The notes under the pieces are model-generated. The model was not told where the DNA came from, did no database searches, and was given only the letters and a program-made list of their open reading frames with translations. A program made the position numbers and the translations under genes. From UBA7236 sp036734545 (GTDB lineage: Bacteria > Bacteroidota > Bacteroidia > Chitinophagales > BACL12): DNA of 53,110 nt. This document shows, in pieces, positions 1-7,151 of this stretch. Numbering within the stretch: the stretch's first letter is position 1; the number at the start of each line of letters is the position of its first letter. The stretch covers positions 1 to 53,110 of the forward strand of contig DAIMYJ010000008.1 of assembly GCA_036734545.1 (NCBI GenBank). The letters are read 5' to 3'.

Positions 1-138
1 AACTACCGCTCCAACGGTATACTATTCTCTTTTTAAGCACGTATTCTAATCCGCCGCGGCGGAAACTACCGCTCCAACGGTATACTATTCTCTTTTTAAG
101 CACGTATTCTAATCCGCCGCGGCGGAAACTACCGCTCC
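1..138. repeat. 63-bp tandem repeat, 2.2 copies, with palindrome
   Basis: A 63-bp unit occurs at 1-63 and again at 64-126 with no difference I can see, and a third copy breaks off after about 12 bases near 138. Each unit ends in the perfect 14-base palindrome TCCGCCGCGGCGGA (50-63, 113-126). The same 14-mer recurs once at the other end of the window (52985-52998). The array may continue beyond the left edge. Function is unknown; the rest of 139-248 has no coding signal. Confidence 0.93.
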
Positions 139-164
139 GTAGCTGTGTAGCTCAAAAAGAGACG

Positions 165-197
165 CAAATATATAACTTTTAGACGTATTCCGACAAA
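165..197 (-). promoter_or_regulatory. candidate Bacteroidota promoter reading leftward
   Basis: On the minus strand TATATTTG (172-165) matches the TAnnTTTG -7 box, with TTTG (197-194) 21 bases upstream as a -33 box. It lies beyond the stop codon of the 249-2420 gene and points through the 63-bp repeats, so it would serve a gene outside the left edge. Confidence 0.45.
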
Positions 198-248
198 CCA
201 CCGGCAAAAATTTTGTGTAAGCGCCTGAAATACAAGCTATTCATACCA

Positions 249-2420
249 TCATCGCACCACCAGCACCGCGGTTGCGCGAACGGAGCCGCTCTCCCACTCT
301 GCCAGATAGATACCCGCAGAAACCATCGGTAATAGGAGCCGGTGCTGCGTACCCTGCACCTGCTGCGTCAGCACCACACGGCCGGTGGCGTCGTAAAGTG
401 ACAGACGCGCCGGGGCTGCGGCCGGACTCACCAGCGTGCACATGCCGTTAATGACCGGATTCGGATACAGGCCGAGCGCCTCAGCGTCAGAATCGGTGAT
501 ACTCACGTTTTCATCTATAAGGTCGTTGCAGTTGTCATCGATCCCGTTGGTCACTTCATCAGCTCCGGGATATACGTTGGGATCGGTATCATCGCAGTCG
601 GTAAGGTCGGTAACATAGCCGGGAGGCGCCGTGCAGGCGTAGATGAACACGTTCTCATCGCCGTAGGTGTCGCCATCGGCGTCGGCCCAGAACACGAGCT
701 CCACGAATTCATCGGCATAGCCGTCGCAGTTGTCGTCGAGTTCGTTGCATACTTCCGTTGCCCAGGGATAGATCGCCGCGTTGCTGTCATCGCAGTCGGT
801 GCTGTCGGTAACGTAACCTGCCGGAGGCGGACATGCCCAAACACCGGCATCGCCATCACCCCAGGTGTCGCCATCGGCATCGGCAAAATACCAGGCCTCT
901 GCGCCATCGTCCGTTACGCCGTCGCAGTCATCATCTGCACCGTTGCACACCTCGGTAGCGCCCGGAAATGCGGCCGCGTTCGTGTCATCGCAATCATCGG
1001 CATTCGTTACATAGCCGGGATAGGCGGTGCAGGTCAAGCGCGTATCTGCCGCGTTGCCGAAGCCATCGCCGTCAGCATCGGCATACCAGGCCACGGGGTT
1101 CTCGCAGGTGAGTTTGATGATCCAGTAGTCGTATTCGCCGTAATTCGGCGTGTTCTTTTCGAGGCCGACACCGGAGGTGCTTTCCCCGCAGGCAGCAAAA
1201 CTGCCGTCTTCCATCGCAATGATGGTGCGCGGAAGGTCAACGCCATAGCCGCCGAGGTTCACCTGCCAGAGGATCTCACCGGTGGCCTGGTCGAATTTCT
1301 TCAGCCAGTAGTCCCAGTCGTAGCTTTCTTCTGCCAGATCGCCGGATAATGGCGAATAGGAACCGCTGCCCAGAAAATAATTGCCGTCGTTCATCACCGA
1401 TGCACATTCCAGACGATCGCCCATGTCGCCGCCGATCGTATTTTGCCAGAGGATATTGCCATCACTGTCGGTCTTCACCGCCCAGCCGTCCTGCATACCG
1501 GTGATGGGTTCTGTAACATCACCATCGGCATCCGACACCGTAAAACCGGCGAACACAAAATTGCCGTCGGGATCCACGCCGATGTCGAATAATTCATCTA
1601 CATCATTGCCGCCATAACTTTTATCCCACACCGGGTTCCCGGATGCGTCCAATAGCAGCACCCAATAATCTTCTATACCTTTCAGCGGAGCCGTGTGATC
1701 AAAGTCGGCCGACTCGCTTGTTCCTCCGCAGATAAAACTGCCGTCCTCCAGTTCCAGTATCGCGTGCAGCCTGTCCTCCCCCGAACCACCGATCGTATTT
1801 TGCCATACCAGCTCGCCGGAGGCATCCAGTTTGAACACGAAATAATCCATGCCGCCGAGGCTGTCTTCCGTTTTATTGCCCGAGATACCGCTTTCAGAAA
1901 ATCCGCCGAAAATATAGCCGCCGTCGGCCAGCTGATGGAGCGTAAAAATGTAATCATCCTGATCACCGCCCACCGATGTCTGCCATTCGATCTCGCCGTC
2001 GGCATCGGTCTTCACCACCCAGCAGTCGCGGTCGCCGAAATTCTCCGTGGTCTTGTTGCCCGACACACCCGATTCTGCCCATCCGCCCATGATATAACCG
2101 CCATCGGCCGTGGGCACGCAGCGATAACACTGTTCGCGCAAATTACCGCCGTAGCTTTTCTCCCACTCCACTTCGCCGAAAATATTCAGCTTCACGATCC
2201 AGTAATCATATTGTCCGTAACTCGGCGCGGTCTTGTTGCCGGATACATCTGATTCAGAAAATCCGCCGAGGATAAATCCGCCATCGGATGTTTCCACGAT
2301 CGAGCGACATTCATCCCAGCCGTCGCCGCCGATATTCAATTCCCATTCGATCTGTGGGATCACCTGTGCAAACACACATGCAGGAGCCAGCAGGGCCGGC
2401 AATAACCATAGGGTTTTCAT
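249..2420 (-). CDS. secreted 7-repeat propeller / MopE-repeat protein with T9SS sorting domain
   Basis: Secreted cell-surface protein of 723 residues. Residues 1-19 form a signal peptide ending VFAQ. From about residue 30 to 430 there are seven repeats of about 60 residues, each beginning GGxxxD and containing DGGFI-x-GG and DYWxxK-like stretches; this suggests a seven-bladed beta-propeller. Three MopE-type putative metal-binding repeats follow (about 445-505, 509-571, 578-637), with the signatures DADGD, DCDD and VCNxxDDxCDG; the third has lost one Cys of the EVCNG motif. Residues 650-723 (starting LYPNPV) are a type A T9SS C-terminal sorting domain, so export through T9SS and surface anchoring are expected. 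The ligand is unknown. prmC lies upstream on the same strand. Confidence 0.9.
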   Translation of the reverse strand: MKTLWLLPALLAPACVFAQVIPQIEWELNIGGDGWDECRSIVETSDGGFILGGFSESDVSGNKTAPSYGQYDYWIVKLNIFGEVEWEKSYGGNLREQCYRCVPTADGGYIMGGWAESGVSGNKTTENFGDRDCWVVKTDADGEIEWQTSVGGDQDDYIFTLHQLADGGYIFGGFSESGISGNKTEDSLGGMDYFVFKLDASGELVWQNTIGGSGEDRLHAILELEDGSFICGGTSESADFDHTAPLKGIEDYWVLLLDASGNPVWDKSYGGNDVDELFDIGVDPDGNFVFAGFTVSDADGDVTEPITGMQDGWAVKTDSDGNILWQNTIGGDMGDRLECASVMNDGNYFLGSGSYSPLSGDLAEESYDWDYWLKKFDQATGEILWQVNLGGYGVDLPRTIIAMEDGSFAACGESTSGVGLEKNTPNYGEYDYWIIKLTCENPVAWYADADGDGFGNAADTRLTCTAYPGYVTNADDCDDTNAAAFPGATEVCNGADDDCDGVTDDGAEAWYFADADGDTWGDGDAGVWACPPPAGYVTDSTDCDDSNAAIYPWATEVCNELDDNCDGYADEFVELVFWADADGDTYGDENVFIYACTAPPGYVTDLTDCDDTDPNVYPGADEVTNGIDDNCNDLIDENVSITDSDAEALGLYPNPVINGMCTLVSPAAAPARLSLYDATGRVVLTQQVQGTQHRLLLPMVSAGIYLAEWESGSVRATAVLVVR

Positions 2421-2442
2421 ACGAAGATATTTTGGGCCAACT

Positions 2443-2464
2443 CAAATATAGATAAATTATCTAT
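2443..2464 (-). promoter_or_regulatory. promoter box overlapping a perfect inverted repeat
   Basis: The minus strand carries TATATTTG (2450-2443), a TAnnTTTG -7 box, 22 bases before the start codon of the propeller protein. Immediately upstream and overlapping it is the inverted repeat ATAGATAA-A-TTATCTAT (2448-2464), perfect around a single central base. That placement is what an operator would have, but no regulator is known here. Confidence 0.5.
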
Positions 2465-2486
2465 ACGTCGCGAAGCGCAGCAATTT

Positions 2487-3323
2487 TCAGGAGATCATGC
2501 CTGTCACAAATCGTTCTTTCTGCTGCATATCCCGCAGGATGCGCACACTATGAAACCCGCGTTGTCGGAGGATCTCAGCCACCTGCGCACCTGTATCGGC
2601 ACTGATCTCGAACCACAGGCTGCCGCGGAGATGCGTGCGCGCCACATCCGCAATGCGTTCGTAAAAAATGAAGGCGTTATCCGCCGGTGTGAACAATGCG
2701 CTGTGCGGTTCGTGATCCAGCACATTGCGATGCATCAGAGCGCTTTCATCCGGATGGATATAAGGGGGGTTGGATAAAATAAGATCGTAGACGGGAAGTG
2801 CATCCACACTTGCTGCATCGAAGATATCCACGCATTCGAAAGTCGCCGGTACGTCGTTCGCATCCGCGTTGGTGCGCGCGATCGCAACAGCGGCAACGCT
2901 GATGTCGATGCCGGTAACCTGTGCTCCGGGAATATGTTTTTGTAATGCCAGTGCGATACATCCGCTACCGGTACCGATATCCAAAATGCGCGGAGCCTTC
3001 ACTGTATTTTCCCGTATCACCATCTCTACCAATTCCTCCGTTTCCGGTCGCGGTATCAAAACATCCGGTGTTACTTTCAAGGTCAGGTCCATGAACCATG
3101 CACGACCAAGTGCGTACTGCAGCGGAACACCCGCAAGCAGCTGCACGCACACGCGTTCCCATTCCGCCACTGCATCTGATGTGGCTTCTGCATTGATGCG
3201 CACATTTTCTTTCCCAAACACCTCCTCCCCCGCTATCCGCACCACAGCACGCGCCTCAGCATCGTCGTATTGATCGAGCAATGCTGTTTGCAGTTGATTG
3301 GTAAAGGATAGAATAGTTGGCAT
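2487..3323 (-). CDS. prmC: peptide chain release factor N5-glutamine methyltransferase
   Basis: Methylates the Gln of the GGQ motif in RF1/RF2 with S-adenosylmethionine, in the cytoplasm. The 278-residue protein has the N-terminal helical domain, the family motif IPRPETEELVE (about 90-100), the SAM-binding loop DIGTGSGCIA (about 115-124) and the catalytic NPPYI motif (185-189). I start at ATG 3323; an in-frame TTG just upstream (3326) is less likely. It precedes the propeller gene on the same strand with a 66-base gap, in which that gene has its own promoter box. The repeat element at 3348-3600 sits directly upstream. No clear TAnnTTTG box is visible before it. Confidence 0.95.
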   Translation of the reverse strand: MPTILSFTNQLQTALLDQYDDAEARAVVRIAGEEVFGKENVRINAEATSDAVAEWERVCVQLLAGVPLQYALGRAWFMDLTLKVTPDVLIPRPETEELVEMVIRENTVKAPRILDIGTGSGCIALALQKHIPGAQVTGIDISVAAVAIARTNADANDVPATFECVDIFDAASVDALPVYDLILSNPPYIHPDESALMHRNVLDHEPHSALFTPADNAFIFYERIADVARTHLRGSLWFEISADTGAQVAEILRQRGFHSVRILRDMQQKERFVTGMIS

Positions 3324-3347
3324 CAAGAATTTTCTGTTTGATTGTCT

Positions 3348-3600
3348 GGTAGTGGGTAGTGAGTAGTGGGTAGTGAGATTAATGCAGACGTTAAGGCGAC
3401 TTTGTCGTTGTGTAGTTGGATATTGAACAGTTCTAAAATTACGCTTAATACAGCTACTTGATCGTCGGAAAATACTTTTTGTGGTTCAACAATAAAGTTG
3501 ATCCATAGAAAAATAAAACATACCGGCATTCTATGTCTACGGCCGACAAAGTCTCCTATAAATGGTCTGTCTCACTACCCACTACCCACTACTCACTACC
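3348..3600. repeat. repeat element A: inverted GTAGTGR arrays around a 193-bp core
   Basis: The left arm 3348-3377 is four tandem copies of the 7-mer GTAGTGR. The right arm 3571-3600 is the reverse complement of the same array (CACTACY units), differing only at a few G/A positions. The core 3378-3570 has a small palindrome GCGAC-ttt-GTCG (3396-3407) and, near the other end, its reverse complement CGACAAAGTC (3544-3553). Core ends (AATGCAG on the left, GTCTCAC entering the right arm) are shared with element B at 47150. The core has no convincing gene. It resembles a non-autonomous mobile element, but I see no target-site duplication. Confidence 0.85.
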
Positions 3601-3606
3601 AATCCC

Positions 3607-4068
3607 TCACTCAAAATACTGCCCATACGAACCCAAGTACTCCTGAATATGCACCACATGTTCCTGACATCCTGTGGTGCAGGCAGCGAGGTCTTTTAAG
3701 TGGGTGCCCAGTGGGAGGAGGTAATTATGCAGCTGGTCATGTGCGGCACCTGTCATGGTGCATTTGTCGAAGATCTCCTGAAAGGCCGTCTGCAGATCGG
3801 CGGCGAGGTCGGCAGCATCGGGATCCTGTCCGCTGTAACCGGCGCAGAGCGACTGCATGCGTTTGATGCCGTCGGTGGTCTCTATGTTGGCCTGCCATTT
3901 CTGGCCGTTGTTCAGCTGTACCTTGGTGGCCGACATTTCGGCGCCATGGTCGTGGGTGGCATGTTCCTCGGCGTGTTCTTCGGTATGCTCGTGTTCTTTT
4001 TTCTCCTGACCACAGGAGGCCGTCAGCAGGCATACCGCTGCCGCCAGGCTTATCCAACGGATGTTCAT
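3607..4068 (-). CDS. His-rich putative lipoprotein
   Basis: Not a recognised family. The 153-residue product has a signal peptide ending in a lipobox-like LTASC, with C19 as the likely lipidated residue. It is followed by a segment (about 24-43) of alternating His and Glu (HEHTEEHAEEHATHDHG), which could bind metal ions. The rest is predicted helical and has four Cys, two in a CTTGC pair. Start ATG 4068 lies four bases after a TACCTTTG box, so the message may be leaderless. It is divergent from accA. The His/Glu tract suggests a periplasmic or outer-membrane metal-handling role, but this is inference. Confidence 0.75.
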   Translation of the reverse strand: MNIRWISLAAAVCLLTASCGQEKKEHEHTEEHAEEHATHDHGAEMSATKVQLNNGQKWQANIETTDGIKRMQSLCAGYSGQDPDAADLAADLQTAFQEIFDKCTMTGAAHDQLHNYLLPLGTHLKDLAACTTGCQEHVVHIQEYLGSYGQYFE

Positions 4069-4072
4069 GGCA

Positions 4073-4080
4073 CAAAGGTA
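4073..4080 (-). promoter_or_regulatory. -7 promoter box of the His-rich lipoprotein
   Basis: TACCTTTG on the minus strand, ending four bases before ATG 4068. A perfect TAnnTTTG match; no -33 TTTG found. Confidence 0.55.
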
Positions 4081-4165
4081 AGCGACCGCCCGTATCGCGC
4101 CGATGACTTAGGTTACCCCTCCCCTGCAGGCCCTCCGGAGCATATAACTTACAGTATGAATTCCC

Positions 4166-4173
4166 TACCTTTG
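4166..4173 (+). promoter_or_regulatory. -7 promoter box of accA
   Basis: TACCTTTG matches TAnnTTTG exactly and ends five bases before the accA ATG, predicting a leaderless or nearly leaderless transcript. No good -33 TTTG is visible. Confidence 0.6.
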
Positions 4174-4178
4174 CCCCT

Positions 4179-5147
4179 ATGATATTCCTGGACTTCGAAA
4201 AACCTATTGCCGACCTGTATGAAGAGTTGGAAAAGCTGCGTGCGATGGGCGAAAAACAGAAGATCGATATCTCAGCCACAGAGGCTGAATTGAAGAATAA
4301 GATCGACGCCCTGCGCAAGCAGATCTATGAGAATCTTACCGGCTGGCAGAAAGTGCAGCTGAGCCGCCACCCCGACCGCCCCTATAGCCTTTTCTATATC
4401 GAGCAGATGTGCACCGATTTCGTGGAACTCCACGGCGACCGCAATGTGCGTGATGACAAGGCCATCGTAGGCGGCATGGCCAAGCTCGACGGTCAAACGG
4501 TGATGTTCATCGGCCACCAGAAAGGCATCAACACCAAGATGCGCCAGTACCGCAACTTCGGTATGGCGAATCCGGAGGGCTATCGAAAGGCGCTGCGCCT
4601 GATGAAGATGGCCGAGAAATTCAATATCCCTGTAGTTACGCTCATCGATACTCCCGGGGCCTACCCCGGACTGGAAGCCGAGGAACGCGGACAGGCAGAG
4701 GCCATTGCCCGCAACCTGTATGAGATGACGCAGCTGAAGGTTCCCGTGATCTGCGTGGTGATCGGTGAAGGTGCTTCCGGCGGTGCGCTGGGCATCGGTA
4801 TCGGCGACCGCGTGTTCATGATGGAAAATACCTGGTATTCGGTGATCTCGCCGGAGTCATGCTCCAGTATCCTCTGGCGCAGCTGGGACTTCAAGGAGAC
4901 CGCCGCTGAAGCATTGAAGCTGACCGCTGCCGATAACTTCCGCAACAAGATCATCGACGGCATCATCAAGGAGCCGCTGGGTGGCGCCCATACCGATCCG
5001 GAAGAAATGGCGCGCATGCTCAAAAAACATCTGAAGAAGACCCTGAAGGAACTTATACCCATGGATGCCGATGAACGCATCCGCCAGCGGATCGAGAAAT
5101 TCGACAACATGGGCGTGTTCGATGAGTCGTCAGCCTCCAACGCCTAA
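4179..5147 (+). CDS. accA: acetyl-CoA carboxylase carboxyltransferase subunit alpha
   Basis: Cytoplasmic subunit that, with AccD, transfers the carboxyl group from carboxybiotin to acetyl-CoA to give malonyl-CoA, the first step of fatty acid synthesis. The 322-residue length is normal. An N-terminal helical segment (about 1-60) is followed by the crotonase-like carboxyltransferase fold, with family motifs PEGYRKALRLMKMAEKF, IDTPGAYPG and the oxyanion-hole segment GEGASGGALGIG (about 199-210). It opens an operon: the DUF6913 gene follows after 11 bases, then dapA after another 11. accD is not in the window. Confidence 0.98.
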   Translation: MIFLDFEKPIADLYEELEKLRAMGEKQKIDISATEAELKNKIDALRKQIYENLTGWQKVQLSRHPDRPYSLFYIEQMCTDFVELHGDRNVRDDKAIVGGMAKLDGQTVMFIGHQKGINTKMRQYRNFGMANPEGYRKALRLMKMAEKFNIPVVTLIDTPGAYPGLEAEERGQAEAIARNLYEMTQLKVPVICVVIGEGASGGALGIGIGDRVFMMENTWYSVISPESCSSILWRSWDFKETAAEALKLTAADNFRNKIIDGIIKEPLGGAHTDPEEMARMLKKHLKKTLKELIPMDADERIRQRIEKFDNMGVFDESSASNA

Positions 5148-5158
5148 CGCCATCGCCG

Positions 5159-5683
5159 ATGCGATCTATTAAAAATATCCTGTTCGGCCGCTTCATACGG
5201 TCAAAACCGTACACGGATACACAATCGCGTCAGGCAATTCCCTATGACAAGATCAGGACCATGGCCTTCCTCGTGGATGGCAGCGATCCCATCGCCCTGC
5301 GACAACTGCTCAATTATATTGAGCGCTATCGCGATGAAGGGAAAAAGATCAGCGTTCTGGGCTACGTAAAAAAACTCCCGCCGTTCGAGGAAGACATCCT
5401 GTGGATCACCGCCAAGGACAAGAATTGGATCGGCATTCCCAAAGTATCACGCATCAAACATTTTCTCGAACGCGAATTCGATGTGCTCATCAACACCAGC
5501 ATGACCACCAATCGTCCGCTCGAATATATTTCCACTTACAGCAAAGCCAAACTGCGCATCGGCAAATTCGATCAGCATAAGACCTATGCGTATGATTTCA
5601 TGATGCAGACCAACAGCGATGATGTGTTCAGTTATCTGGCACAGGTGGAACACTATTTACGCATGGTGCGTACCGAAGCATAA
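5159..5683 (+). CDS. DUF6913 family protein
   Basis: A 174-residue protein of the Bacteroidota-restricted family I recognise as DUF6913; its biochemical function is not known to me. No signal peptide or membrane segment is evident, so it is probably cytoplasmic. Visible landmarks are a basic N-terminus, a central stretch FDVLINTSMTTNRPLEYI that looks like a buried strand followed by a loop, and a C-terminal helix. It lies between accA and dapA with 11-base gaps on both sides, so it is cotranscribed with them; in my recollection it often precedes dapA in this phylum. Confidence 0.8.
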   Translation: MRSIKNILFGRFIRSKPYTDTQSRQAIPYDKIRTMAFLVDGSDPIALRQLLNYIERYRDEGKKISVLGYVKKLPPFEEDILWITAKDKNWIGIPKVSRIKHFLEREFDVLINTSMTTNRPLEYISTYSKAKLRIGKFDQHKTYAYDFMMQTNSDDVFSYLAQVEHYLRMVRTEA

Positions 5684-5694
5684 ACCACTGCACA

Positions 5695-6627
5695 ATGGCA
5701 TCAGTATATCCGGATTCAGTTACGGAAAGATTCGTAGGAACAGGCGTTGCCCTGGTCACCCCGTTCAAACACGACGGCAGCATTGACTTCGCCGCATTGC
5801 ACACCCTCATCGATCACGTGATCGACGGCGGTGTGGAGTATGTGGTGAGTATGGGCACTACCGGTGAGGCAGCCACCCTGACAGAAGAGGAGCGCTTCTC
5901 CATCATTGACGCGACCATCGCGCATGTGAACGGACGTGTTCCGGTGGTTGGCGGATTCGGCGGTAATGATACGCGCGCCATCATCGGCAGCATCGCCAAA
6001 TACCGCGCACACCGCGCCGGCAAAAAAGATATCGACGCGATACTGATCGCCTCACCTTATTACAACAAGCCATCGCAGGAAGGCATCTACCAGCATTACC
6101 TGGAGATCGACAAGCACGTGCACCTCCCCGTGATCCTCTACAATGTACCCGGACGCACAGCCTCCAACATGGAAGCAGCCACCACCGTGCGCATTGCACG
6201 CGATGCCGAACATGTGATCGCCATCAAGGAAGCCAGCGGTAATTTCGGGCAGTGCATGCAGATCATCCGCGATGCGCCGGAAGGATTCTTAGTGATCAGC
6301 GGTGATGATGCGTTCACCATGCCCTTCATCAGCATGGGCATGCAGGGTGTGATATCCGTGGTTGCGAATGCTTACCCGCGTCCCTTCAGCGACATGGTAC
6401 GCCTCAGCCTCGAACACAAATTCACCGGTGCTCAGGTCATCCACTACAAACTTTTGGAATTCACCGACCTCATCTTCAAAGAAGGCTCTCCGGCCGGCGT
6501 AAAAGCAGCACTCAAAGACATGAACATCTGCAGCGATACCGTTCGACTGCCACTATGGAATGTCAGCGAAGGCCTGGCAAAAAAGATCGTTGCCTGTAAA
6601 CAGGATTTAGAAGATTCGAAGGATTGA
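5695..6627 (+). CDS. dapA: 4-hydroxy-tetrahydrodipicolinate synthase
   Basis: Condenses pyruvate with aspartate semialdehyde in the lysine/diaminopimelate pathway. The 310-residue TIM barrel has the pyruvate-contacting GTTGE (54-58), the catalytic Tyr in LYNVPGRT (Y149) and the Schiff-base lysine in IAIKEASGN (K178). Last gene of the accA-DUF6913-dapA operon. The final codons (GAA GAT TCG AAG GAT TGA) are the first unit of the GAAGATTCGAAGG repeat array that continues downstream, so the last few residues EDSKD are repeat-derived. Confidence 0.97.
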   Translation: MASVYPDSVTERFVGTGVALVTPFKHDGSIDFAALHTLIDHVIDGGVEYVVSMGTTGEAATLTEEERFSIIDATIAHVNGRVPVVGGFGGNDTRAIIGSIAKYRAHRAGKKDIDAILIASPYYNKPSQEGIYQHYLEIDKHVHLPVILYNVPGRTASNMEAATTVRIARDAEHVIAIKEASGNFGQCMQIIRDAPEGFLVISGDDAFTMPFISMGMQGVISVVANAYPRPFSDMVRLSLEHKFTGAQVIHYKLLEFTDLIFKEGSPAGVKAALKDMNICSDTVRLPLWNVSEGLAKKIVACKQDLEDSKD

Positions 6628-6815
6628 AGGCCCGAAGATTCGAAGAGTTTTAAGTCTGCATTTCTCCGCGCTCACCGCTCCTCAGCGGACTCCGCGTGAA
6701 ATAGATATCGTGATAAGATTCGAAGATTTGAAGGCTCGAAGATTCGAAGGGCCTTATAACTGCATTTCACCTTATGGGTTACTTCGCGTCTTTGCGTGAA
6801 ATAGACTTCGCGCCT
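6610..6815 (+). repeat. repeat element D: duplicated GAAGATTCGAAGG array plus CGCGTCTTTGCGTG tail
   Basis: Two successive copies of one module. Each starts with GAAGATTCGAAG units (6610-6645 and 6716-6750) and continues with a tail containing CTGCATTTC and GCGTGAAATAGA. Copy one has a hairpin CCGCT-cctc-AGCGG at 6676-6689. The second tail includes CCTTATGGG and CTTCGCGCCTCTGCGTG, also found in element E (23634-23719) in the opposite orientation. The array begins inside dapA. No gene lies between 6628 and 6836. Confidence 0.88.
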
Positions 6816-6836
6816 CTGCGTGCCAACCAACTGCGT

Positions 6837-7025
6837 TCAGACTTTCACTTTCTTCGACTCCAACACCTCCTTACGCATTTCCCCTGCGATCTCCTTGATC
6901 TCGAGCAGTGATTTACGCAGGCGTGTGCCGGCCGTTTTATTTCCCTTCTCAGTGAATTTATGCAGGTCTTCTTCCGCTAAAGCGACGATCGCCTTCAGTT
7001 GGCCGAGTTTGTGTTGCAGTTCCAT
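6837..7025 (-). CDS. small Hc1-like histone H1 family protein
   Basis: A 62-residue, lysine-rich, all-helical protein. The pattern KGNKTAGTRLRKSLLEIKEIA fits the short bacterial histone H1-like (Hc1) proteins common in Bacteroidota, which bind and compact DNA; family assignment is by recognition, not search. No signal peptide. Start ATG 7025. It lies downstream of the alpha-oxoamine synthase on the same strand, beyond that gene's terminator. I see no good TAnnTTTG box before it. Confidence 0.85.
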   Translation of the reverse strand: MELQHKLGQLKAIVALAEEDLHKFTEKGNKTAGTRLRKSLLEIKEIAGEMRKEVLESKKVKV

Positions 7026-7100
7026 ATGGCAAGTGTGTTTGTATTCTCATACCGGCAGGGTTCACGATCTTCCGGCATCGAAAAAGAGACGCAATTTATG

Positions 7101-7129
7101 AAAAAAGCCGGATGAAATTTCACCCGGCT
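7101..7129 (-). terminator. intrinsic terminator after the alpha-oxoamine synthase
   Basis: On the minus strand AGCCGG(G)TGAAA pairs with TTTCA(T)CCGGCT (7129-7106) with one mismatch, followed by a run of six T (7106-7101). Confidence 0.85.
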
Positions 7130-7151
7130 GTAAGAATATTTCTTGGAAAGG

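Noticed and set aside
1..138. CRISPR array
   Set aside because: The 63-bp units are directly adjacent and identical with no variable spacers.
3323..3529. 68-codon frame in repeat element A
   Set aside because: Ends in the translated GTAGTGR repeat (TTHYPLP-like residues); the rest has no domain and overlaps the start region of prmC. Probably non-coding element core.
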